This document shows, piece by piece, positions 7,491 through 12,885 of a stretch of 12,885 bases of DNA; within the stretch, counting starts at the first letter, position 1, and every line of letters begins with the position of its first letter. This DNA is from Altererythrobacter sp. (GTDB lineage: Bacteria > Pseudomonadota > Alphaproteobacteria > Sphingomonadales > Sphingomonadaceae). The position numbers were made by a program, and so were the translations under genes. The notes under the pieces were generated by a model. The model made no database searches and was not told the origin of the DNA. It saw only the letters and a list, made by a program, of their open reading frames with translations. Location: positions 1 through 12,885 of the forward strand of contig JALZVZ010000041.1 in the NCBI GenBank assembly GCA_023299945.1, read 5' to 3'.

Positions 7491-7705
7491 CTATTTCAAA
7501 ATCTGATTGAGCTCGATTAGAATGCGGGCAGGGTCAAAGAATTTGCATCCCATCACACGGATATCGGGGTCTCCATCGCGGCCCGGATACGTTTGCAAGC
7601 GAGCCTCTGCTGGCTCGCTGCTTACAGTAACAGGTTGATTGTAAGTGTTGACCGTGTGCAGCCAGCCAATCCGGTGGCTAGCAATAGGGCAGCAATAACT
7701 CTCAT
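7491..7705 (-). pseudogene. Small lipoprotein gene with a single frameshift
   Basis: Too short and broken for an ordinary ORF call. On the - strand, ATG at 7703-7705 lies two bases after the CoA-transferase stop and has AGGAG in good position. It encodes MRVIAALLLATGLAGCT, a textbook lipoprotein signal with lipobox LAGC (Cys16). That frame stops after 27 codons. The other frame, entered near 7651-7658, runs open as VNTYNQPVTVSSEPAEARLQ and continues through PGRDGDPDIRVMGCKFFDPA to LNQILK, with its stop at 7491-7493. Restoring one base, for instance reading TGC ACC ACG GTC, would join them into a 71-residue lipoprotein with CTTVNTYNQP at the mature start. I do not recognise the family. The reading frame is otherwise clean, so this is either a recent mutation or a sequencing error. 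It is the last gene of the - strand operon. Confidence 0.65.
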
Positions 7706-7707
7706 GC

Positions 7708-8901
7708 TTATTCTCCTATTGCGCCGCTGCTTTGCAGAGCCGCGATCTGTTCTTCGCTGTAACCAAGCGCGGTTAGAACCGCGATTTTGTCATCGCCTGC
7801 TTTTGGCAATTGCTGCGCACTTCCAATGCGCTTGCCGTCCATTTGGAGCGGAATAGTGGGCAGGCGCACCTGCTTTCCATCATCCAGCGTCACATCCTCA
7901 AGTCCGCCTTGCGCCAAATGCGGGTCGTCAAATAGATCTTCTGGCTTGCCAATGGGGGCAAAGGGCAATCCCGACCCATCTAGCTTTTGAATGACTTCAT
8001 CTGCCGTCATCTCGCCAATTAAGGCCCTGATCTCTGGGATGATCCGTTCGCGTGCTTGCACGCGTTGATTGTTTTCGCGCAGGCTTTCATCGGCCCATAA
8101 ATCATCGAGCGAAAACAGTTTGCAGAACTTCTCCCACAAAGCATCGGTGACGACCCCGATGAAGACAGGCTCATCCTTGGTCTCGAATACATCGTAAACC
8201 GCCCAAGCAGAAATGCGCGCGGGCATTGGCGCAGCCGGGGAGCCTGTAACGGCATATTGCGCCATATGCTGACCAACGAGATAGGTGGTAGTTTCAAACA
8301 GGCTAGCGACGACTTTTTGCCCTCGTCCCGTGCGGTGGCGTTCCTCCAACGCGGCAAGAATACCGATCACGCCAAACATCCCGCCGGTAACGTCGATAAC
8401 ACTGGCACCTGCACGGGTCGGCTTGCCCGGTTGGCCGGTCATATACGCAAGGCCGCCCATCATTTGCGCGACTTCATCCAATGCTGTGCGGTTTTCATAA
8501 GGACCGGGCAGAAAGCCTTTCTCGCTGCAATAGATAAGGCGAGGATTGCTCGCAGAGCACGCCTCATAACTCAGCCCCAAGCGATCAAGCGCGCCGGGCC
8601 GAAAATTCTCAACCAGCACATCTGCGCCTTGGATTAGATCCTTTGCGACTTGCACGCCATCATCGCTTTTAAGGTCAAGACAGATGGATTGCTTGCCGCG
8701 GTTATACATCGGGAAATAGCCTGCGCCTGATCCCAGCAACCGCCGGGTCCGATCGCCGCCAATCGGCTCTATCCGGACAATTTCTGCGCCAAGTCCGGCA
8801 AGCACATGCCCTACTGCTGGCCCCATAACCATATGGGTGAACTCGACAATCTTGATCCCAGCAAGTGGCTTGGGGCCGTTGTTCTTATCGGGTTCGGTCA
8901 T
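7708..8901 (-). CDS. CaiB/BaiF family III CoA-transferase
   Basis: A 397-residue cytoplasmic enzyme of the family III CoA-transferases, which move CoA from a donor such as succinyl-CoA to a carboxylic acid via an aspartyl-CoA intermediate. Family features are GIKIVEFTHMVMGP (15-28), LGAEIVRIEP (37-46), NRGKQSICLDL (67-77), VLVENFRPGALDRLGL (95-110), and the probable catalytic Asp142 in ALDEVAQMMGG. The length is normal. The start is fixed by the ATGA overlap with the lyase gene (8898-8901). Its partner genes, a LeuCD-type hydro-lyase and an HMG-CoA-lyase-type enzyme, suggest that it activates a hydroxy-diacid to its CoA thioester for cleavage. A racemase role (alpha-methylacyl-CoA racemase belongs to the same superfamily) is less likely but not excluded. 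The last codons carry the ribosome site of the small lipoprotein gene. Confidence 0.9.
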   Translation of the reverse strand: MTEPDKNNGPKPLAGIKIVEFTHMVMGPAVGHVLAGLGAEIVRIEPIGGDRTRRLLGSGAGYFPMYNRGKQSICLDLKSDDGVQVAKDLIQGADVLVENFRPGALDRLGLSYEACSASNPRLIYCSEKGFLPGPYENRTALDEVAQMMGGLAYMTGQPGKPTRAGASVIDVTGGMFGVIGILAALEERHRTGRGQKVVASLFETTTYLVGQHMAQYAVTGSPAAPMPARISAWAVYDVFETKDEPVFIGVVTDALWEKFCKLFSLDDLWADESLRENNQRVQARERIIPEIRALIGEMTADEVIQKLDGSGLPFAPIGKPEDLFDDPHLAQGGLEDVTLDDGKQVRLPTIPLQMDGKRIGSAQQLPKAGDDKIAVLTALGYSEEQIAALQSSGAIGE

Positions 8902-9818
8902 GCCGCGACCCTCGCGCTGTAATCCAGCATTGGGCCAGCATCTGGGGTGAAGCCGTATAGCGGCTCATCGGGCAGGGCTTCGGCAAGGATGGCGCGCACG
9001 GAGAGCAGCTTTTCTAGATCAATACCGGTTTTCAGCCCCATGGAATTGAGCATCAAAACCAAGTCCTCTGTAACCAAATTGCCGCTTGCGCCCGGGGCAA
9101 AGGGGCATCCGCCAAGGCCGCCAAGCGAGGCATCAAAAGTTGTAATTCCCTCCTCCAATCCCGCAACAACATTGGCAAGGCCGAGGCCGCGCGTATTGTG
9201 CAGATGCAGCGTGGTCAGCATATCTGTGCCAACCGCCGCGCGGACCTTGCGCGTCAACCGCCTGACTTGGGCGGGATCGGCATAGCCGGTCGTGTCGGAC
9301 AGCGAAAATTCCTGTGCTCCCGCTTCGGCAGCCTTCTCGGCAAGCCGCACAACTTGATCCTCGACCACGGCGCCCTCCATCGTGCAACCAAATGCGGTCG
9401 AGAGGCCAACCGCAAAATGGATGCCGTGGTCTTTAGCGATTGCCGCAGCAGCGCGGATTTCTTCCAGCATAGCGGGATGATCCTTGCGCACATTTTTCAC
9501 CGAATGCGTCTCGCTCATTGAGAATGGAATGGAGGCGCCATCAACGCCTGCTTTTGCAGCGAAGTGCATGCCTTTGGCGTTGGGGATCAGCGTGACGACA
9601 TTGAGGCCATCAATCGTTTTGGCAAATTTCACCAGCTCGGCGGTGTCCGCCATTTGCGGCAGCAGAGCGGCGGGCACAAAGCTGCCGACCTCGATCTCTT
9701 TGACGCCTGCGGCGGCCTCTGCTGCGATCCAGCGCTTCTTTGCTTCGAGCGGCATGATCGGTTTGATCGATTGCAGCCCATCGCGCGGGCCCACTTCGGA
9801 TATGAGAATTTGCGTCAT
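8898..9818 (-). CDS. HMG-CoA lyase family enzyme (hydroxyacyl-CoA lyase)
   Basis: A 306-residue TIM-barrel lyase of the hydroxymethylglutaryl-CoA lyase family, which cleaves 3-hydroxy-3-methyl acyl-CoAs by a retro-Claisen reaction with a divalent metal. The catalytic set is complete: EVGPRDGLQ with Arg12 and Asp13, Glu43 in EVGSFVP, the His pair in LHLHNT (His205, His207), the signature GGLGGCPFAPGASGN with loop Cys238, and Asn247. Classic HMG-CoA lyases have a similar length and give acetyl-CoA plus acetoacetate. Here the neighbours (LeuCD-type subunits and a CoA-transferase) make a related substrate, such as citramalyl-CoA or another branched hydroxy-diacyl-CoA, at least as plausible. No 3-methylcrotonyl-CoA carboxylase or other leucine-degradation gene is in the window. 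It overlaps both neighbouring genes by four bases. The reaction class is secure; the exact substrate is not. Confidence 0.88.
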   Translation of the reverse strand: MTQILISEVGPRDGLQSIKPIMPLEAKKRWIAAEAAAGVKEIEVGSFVPAALLPQMADTAELVKFAKTIDGLNVVTLIPNAKGMHFAAKAGVDGASIPFSMSETHSVKNVRKDHPAMLEEIRAAAAIAKDHGIHFAVGLSTAFGCTMEGAVVEDQVVRLAEKAAEAGAQEFSLSDTTGYADPAQVRRLTRKVRAAVGTDMLTTLHLHNTRGLGLANVVAGLEEGITTFDASLGGLGGCPFAPGASGNLVTEDLVLMLNSMGLKTGIDLEKLLSVRAILAEALPDEPLYGFTPDAGPMLDYSARVAA

Positions 9819-10423
9819 TTTGTTTGCTCCAAGTAAACCCAGGGGCGCGCGGTGCGATCGCGCTGTGTCCAGGTCTCTATTGCGCCTCTGTCTGTAAGGG
9901 TAAGGTCGATCGCATCCACGCCGTTCAGCAACATGTGCTTTGCCTCTGGGTCGATGTCGAAATTATAAATGTTGCCTGCACCCGTGACTTGCTGATCGGT
10001 AAGGTGGATTGTGACATATTCGGCTGCAAGACGGTCAACAGCCTTGCGCGGCAAAGCGATTGGGACGATCCCATTGCGAAGGCAATTGGCGTAGAATATC
10101 GGCGCAAAGCTGACCGCGATTATAGCTGTGATACCAAATTCGGCCAGCGCCCAAACGGCGTGTTCACGGCTGGAGCCGCAGCCAAAGTTTTCACCGGCCG
10201 CAAGGATTGTGGCGCTGCTATATGTGTCTTGGTTTAGCACAAAGTCGGGGTTTGGGGTGCGCGCATCCGCGTCGGTGTAACGCCACGGCGCGAACAGTCC
10301 ATCGGCCAATCCTGCGCGGCCAGTGCTGCGCATTTCGCGGCTCGGGATGATCGTGTCGGTATCGACATTATCGACCACTAGCGGCGCTGCATCGCCGCCC
10401 CATACATCGGGAAGCTTTTTCAT
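9815..10423 (-). CDS. leuD: LeuD-type small subunit of an isopropylmalate-dehydratase-like hydro-lyase
   Basis: A 202-residue small (swivel-domain) subunit of the aconitase superfamily, of LeuD type and normal length. Visible features are VVDNVDTDTIIPS (16-28), a LFAPWRY element (43-49) where leucine-pathway enzymes have a similar LFxxWR, PNPDFVLN, and the hallmark GENFGCGSSREHAVWAL (77-93). SFAPIFYANCLRNGIVPIAL follows (105-124). With the LeuC-type subunit it would form the hydro-lyase active site in the cytoplasm. In the leucine pathway it isomerises 2- to 3-isopropylmalate. However, no leuA or leuB is adjacent, and the partners are a CoA-transferase and a lyase, so this may be a catabolic paralogue hydrating a methyl-branched maleate or citraconate-like diacid. 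The symbol denotes the family, not a proven pathway. It starts in an ATGA overlap with the large-subunit gene. Confidence 0.85.
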   Translation of the reverse strand: MKKLPDVWGGDAAPLVVDNVDTDTIIPSREMRSTGRAGLADGLFAPWRYTDADARTPNPDFVLNQDTYSSATILAAGENFGCGSSREHAVWALAEFGITAIIAVSFAPIFYANCLRNGIVPIALPRKAVDRLAAEYVTIHLTDQQVTGAGNIYNFDIDPEAKHMLLNGVDAIDLTLTDRGAIETWTQRDRTARPWVYLEQTK

Positions 10424-11802
10424 GATGCCACCTTCTTACGCGCCAATTCTCGGGGGTCAGCAATGGCGCCAGCAACCGCGCTGGCGGCCACGGTTTCGGG
10501 CGAGGCGATATGGGTGCGAATGCCTGGGCCTTGCCGGCCTTCAAAATTGCGGTTGGTGCTGCTGATGGTTCGGCTGCCCTTTGGAAAGCCTTCGCCGCCT
10601 GCATAAAAGCACAGCGAGCAGCCGCTCATCCGCCATTCGAAACCAGCTGCTTCGAATATTTTATCCAGGCCTTCGGCTTCTGCTTGCCGTTTCACGCTAA
10701 GCGAGCCTGGCACGACCATCGCTTTTTTGATCGTCGGCGCGATCAGATGGCCTTCCAGCAGTTTGGCCGCAAGGCGCAAATCGCTGATCCGGCTGTTGGT
10801 ACACGAGCCGATAAACGCCACATCAATTGGCGTGCCAGCAATCGCTGTGCCTTCTTCAAGGCCAATATAGTCATGCACTTTTCGCGGACCTGCTGGCACG
10901 CGCGCATCGATCGCGATCGCCTGTTCGGGGCTAGTTCCCCAGCTGACCATGGGAGCAATCGCGCTAGCATCAATGGTGATTTCGGTATCAAAGCTTGCAC
11001 CTGCATCGCTTTGCAAATTGGCCCAATATGGCTCATCAAAATTGTCCGGCGCGTAACGCTTGCCCGCCAGCCAATCGAAGGCCTTCGCATCAGGGGCGAT
11101 AAAGCCCGCCATCGCGCCAAACTCGGTTGCCATATTGCACAAGGTCATGCGCCCTTCCATGTCCAGCGCCGTGACCGCATCGCCGGCAAATTCTACCGCA
11201 TGGCCAGCGCCTCCGCCTGCACTGTGCAATGCGATCAGATGCAGTGCCATATCCTTGGCTGTGACACCTTCACTCAAAGCTCCTTCTAACAGCACACGCA
11301 TGGTTTTGGGCCGTTCCAAGCGAAGCACACCGGTGACCATCGCATGTTCTGCTTCGCTGGAGCCAATGCCCCATGCCAGCGCGCCAAAGGCGCCTTGTGT
11401 GCAAGTGTGGCTATCGGGCGCAACCAGAGTGATGCCGGGCAAGACAATCCCCAGTTCTGGTGAGATAACATGAATGATCCCTTGGTCGCGGTCATTAACG
11501 TCAAACAGCGTAATGCCCGCGTCGCGGCAGGCAGCTCTGGTTTCTGTAATAAAGGCCTCGCCGCCCTGCATCAGTGTCGAGTCCCCGCGTCCGATCCGCG
11601 TGTCGACAATATGGTCCATTACCGCAAACACCCGCGCCGGATCGAGGATTTTGCGTTCGATTTCAGCCATGCGTTTAAGCGCGGCGGCCCCTGTGCGTTC
11701 ATGCAGAAAAACGCGGTCGATGGCGATCAGATGCCGCCCAGTGGCGGTTTGCGCCACCTGATGTGTATCCCAGATCTTGTCGAACAGCGTTTGTGTCATC
11801 AT
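10420..11802 (-). CDS. leuC: LeuC-type large subunit of an isopropylmalate-dehydratase-like hydro-lyase, [4Fe-4S]
   Basis: A 460-residue large subunit of the LeuC/aconitase superfamily. The three cysteines that bind the [4Fe-4S] cluster are present: Cys334 in FIGSCTNSR, and Cys395 and Cys398 in SGCSLC. Other markers are FDKIWDTH near the start, FLHERTGAAAL, MDHIVDT (62-68), APDSHTCTQGAFGALAWGIG (128-147), VSWGTSPEQ (286-294) and STNRNFEGRQGPG (415-427). After SGCSLC the protein reads FYAGGEGFPKGSRTISS, where biosynthetic LeuC usually has a segment like LAMNPDxLxPGERCAST. This departure near the active site suggests a different substrate. The start is one of two tandem ATGs (11802 or 11799). 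The gene begins 21 bases after the broken DUF3598-like gene and overlaps the small-subunit gene by four bases. The cluster should make the enzyme oxygen-sensitive, as in its relatives. Confidence 0.87.
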   Translation of the reverse strand: MMTQTLFDKIWDTHQVAQTATGRHLIAIDRVFLHERTGAAALKRMAEIERKILDPARVFAVMDHIVDTRIGRGDSTLMQGGEAFITETRAACRDAGITLFDVNDRDQGIIHVISPELGIVLPGITLVAPDSHTCTQGAFGALAWGIGSSEAEHAMVTGVLRLERPKTMRVLLEGALSEGVTAKDMALHLIALHSAGGGAGHAVEFAGDAVTALDMEGRMTLCNMATEFGAMAGFIAPDAKAFDWLAGKRYAPDNFDEPYWANLQSDAGASFDTEITIDASAIAPMVSWGTSPEQAIAIDARVPAGPRKVHDYIGLEEGTAIAGTPIDVAFIGSCTNSRISDLRLAAKLLEGHLIAPTIKKAMVVPGSLSVKRQAEAEGLDKIFEAAGFEWRMSGCSLCFYAGGEGFPKGSRTISSTNRNFEGRQGPGIRTHIASPETVAASAVAGAIADPRELARKKVAS

Positions 11803-11823
11803 GTGTGCCTAGCAGTTAATCGC

Positions 11824-12310
11824 CTATCCGCCGAAACCTGAGCCGCCACCAAACTCGACCACGGTGCCTTGTCCAGCGGCTCTCGACATTTCAGTATCCA
11901 TTGCGCGCCAATCCTTGGTGACGAATGTTTCTTGAATGGCTGTGCGTGTCTCAAGCGCCCCATTGCGAATCCAATGCCATGTCTGGCAACGGTTTTTTCC
12001 ATCATTGGAAAGTTGGATTTGCTCATAGAGGTAAAGCGATGGATCACCAGTGCGATGCCAATAAAGCGTCATTGTGCGGTTATATTTATCAAGCGGAACC
12101 TCTGCAGCCTATCTTTGGATGAGATCATTGTCCCAAAAGATACGGCCATCGCGAAATTCGGCCGGAAACTCGCCTGAGTGAGGCATGCGGCAAAGCAGCC
12201 GACTGGCATGCTCGTCCACTTTTTCATTGGATGCAAAAATAAGTTTCGACCCCGTCCCAAACACCTTCGTGACGGGCCAGTAAAGGCATTTCTTTTGCAA
12301 TATCGATCAT
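11824..12310 (-). pseudogene. Broken DUF3598/lipocalin-like gene
   Basis: The start ATG (12308-12310) overlaps the hydrolase stop as ATGA and gives MIDIAKEMPLLARHEGVWDG followed by VETYFCIQ, then TGA at 12224-12226. The frame one base along carries on as FASNEKVDEHASRLLCRMPH and later FRDGRIFWDNDLIQR, which meets a TAG (12109-12111). The same frame then continues as AAEVPLDKYNRTMTLYWH, TGDPSLYLYEQIQLSNDGKN and CQTWHWIRNGALETRTAI to the stop at 11824. The frameshift, probably a two-base loss near 12234-12240 beside a run of five A, and the nonsense codon (likely from TGG Trp) both disrupt it. The expected distance between CRMPH and FRDGR also looks short compared with what I recall of relatives. 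The sequence resembles the lipocalin-like DUF3598 family from memory; the function is unknown. An intact product would be about 160 residues. Confidence 0.7.
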
Positions 12311-12885
12311 GGGCTATCGCCTCTTTGTACGAGGAGATTGTGAAACTGTTTGGCGGCATCGGCCGCTCGTAGGCGAGCATAGGCGCGCTTTGCTATGCTA
12401 TCAGGGACGAGGTCATCGGCTTTGACCGGAATCAAATCATCATAATTTGCGCTATACCACGGCCGGAACATCGCCTGCGCGCGAGCAGCGCTCCACGCGC
12501 GGGTTAAATGGCTGCCGAAACGGTCAGGTGTGAGGTCAGGGTATAGCTGATTCGGCTCCCCTTGCGGGGCATCAGGCCAGTCTATTTCCTGAACGCCAAG
12601 CATTTGAGCGGCATCCTCGATTGCACTGGCGATATCGTCATAAGCGCTGGAATGGCCATGGCCGGGTACATCGATAGCGAGAGTCCCGAAACCCGTTTCA
12701 TCCATTTGCGCCGCCGGACCGTGCAAAGTCAGCGTGTCTGCGCCTTTATTGCCGCGCCAATGGATCATCCCGCCGCCGGTCTCCAGCCAACCTTCGTCGC
12801 TATCCTCGGCCAATTCAGGGCAGGGCGCACCATCGCAATGCTCTTGTAAGAAGGCGAAGCTGGCATCCTGATGATCTTGCGGGGT
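12307..12885 (-). CDS. Alpha/beta-hydrolase-like protein, C-terminal part (5' end beyond the window)
   Basis: An open frame enters from the right edge on the - strand and ends at TGA 12307-12309, giving 192 residues with no start in view. The TTG at 12813 is in frame, but coding sequence appears to extend upstream of it through DASFAFLQEHCDGAPCPE. A hydrolase-like strand-loop, TLTLHGPAAQ, then GFGTLAIDVPGHGHSS, resembles the region before the nucleophile elbow of alpha/beta hydrolases. The expected GxSxG is missing: after DDIASAIEDAAQMLGV the sequence goes to IDWPDAPQGEP. A C-terminal helical part follows (SHLTRAWSAARAQAMFRPWY). It may be the second, non-catalytic half of a longer protein whose active site lies outside the window, or a hydrolase that lost its nucleophile. 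It is the first visible gene of the - strand operon and overlaps the next start by four bases. Confidence 0.65.
   Translation of the reverse strand, partial: TPQDHQDASFAFLQEHCDGAPCPELAEDSDEGWLETGGGMIHWRGNKGADTLTLHGPAAQMDETGFGTLAIDVPGHGHSSAYDDIASAIEDAAQMLGVQEIDWPDAPQGEPNQLYPDLTPDRFGSHLTRAWSAARAQAMFRPWYSANYDDLIPVKADDLVPDSIAKRAYARLRAADAAKQFHNLLVQRGDSP

Noticed and set aside
7599..7618. Perfect seven-base inverted repeat GCGAGCC / GGCTCGC with a six-base loop between the convergent operons.
   Set aside because: It falls inside the lipoprotein coding frame and has no T run on either side; a terminator role is possible but unsupported.
8898..9818. Assigning the lyase as leucine-catabolic HMG-CoA lyase (mvaB).
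   Set aside because: The catalytic residues fit, but no methylcrotonyl-CoA carboxylase or isovaleryl-CoA dehydrogenase is nearby and the operon partners suggest another substrate, so no symbol was given.
10510..11289. A 259-codon plus-strand open frame inside the leuC-type gene.
   Set aside because: It is antisense to a gene with all three iron-sulfur cysteines; long shadow frames are common in codon-biased DNA.

Overview
The window looks like accessory catabolic DNA from a Gram-negative alphaproteobacterium, most likely a sphingomonad (Sphingomonadales, possibly Erythrobacteraceae-like). The reasons are a sphingomonad-style TonB-dependent receptor directly followed by a Tat-exported DUF1838 protein, an MFS carrier of the type found in sphingomonad degradation clusters, a CaiB/BaiF CoA-transferase, a DUF1330 protein and moderate-to-high G+C by eye. 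The taxonomic call is inference; no rRNA or tRNA gene is present.

Layout, left half (+ strand). An MFS transporter (32-1261), a TonB-dependent outer-membrane receptor (1414-3816) and a DUF1838 protein (3826-4890) look like an uptake and periplasmic module. A 660-base stretch without an intact gene follows. It holds a heavily decayed IS6-family transposase (about 5027-5416), then a promoter with a perfect TTGACA box overlapped by a perfect 10+2+10 palindrome (5516-5537) that looks like a repressor operator. That promoter should drive a second + strand operon: a SAM-dependent methyltransferase (5550-6761), an unrecognised 119-residue protein coupled to it by an ATGA overlap (6758-7117), and a DUF1330 protein (7163-7480).

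Layout, right half (- strand). One convergent operon reads leftwards from beyond the right edge: an alpha/beta-hydrolase-like protein (5' end outside the window), a broken DUF3598/lipocalin-like gene (11824-12310), LeuC-type and LeuD-type hydro-lyase subunits, an HMG-CoA-lyase-family enzyme, a family III CoA-transferase, and a small lipoprotein gene with one frameshift (7491-7705). Four junctions are 4-base ATGA overlaps, so the genes are probably translated together. A likely logic is hydration or isomerisation of a branched unsaturated diacid (LeuCD), CoA transfer (CaiB) and retro-Claisen cleavage (HMG-CoA-lyase type). The citraconate/citramalate family is one candidate substrate class. The substrate cannot be read from sequence.

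The most notable points are the palindromic operator over the methyltransferase promoter, the LeuCD/lyase/CoA-transferase operon, and three separate decayed genes (IS6 transposase, DUF3598-like gene, frameshifted lipoprotein) among otherwise intact neighbours. I found no CRISPR array, phage, toxin-antitoxin or defence genes.
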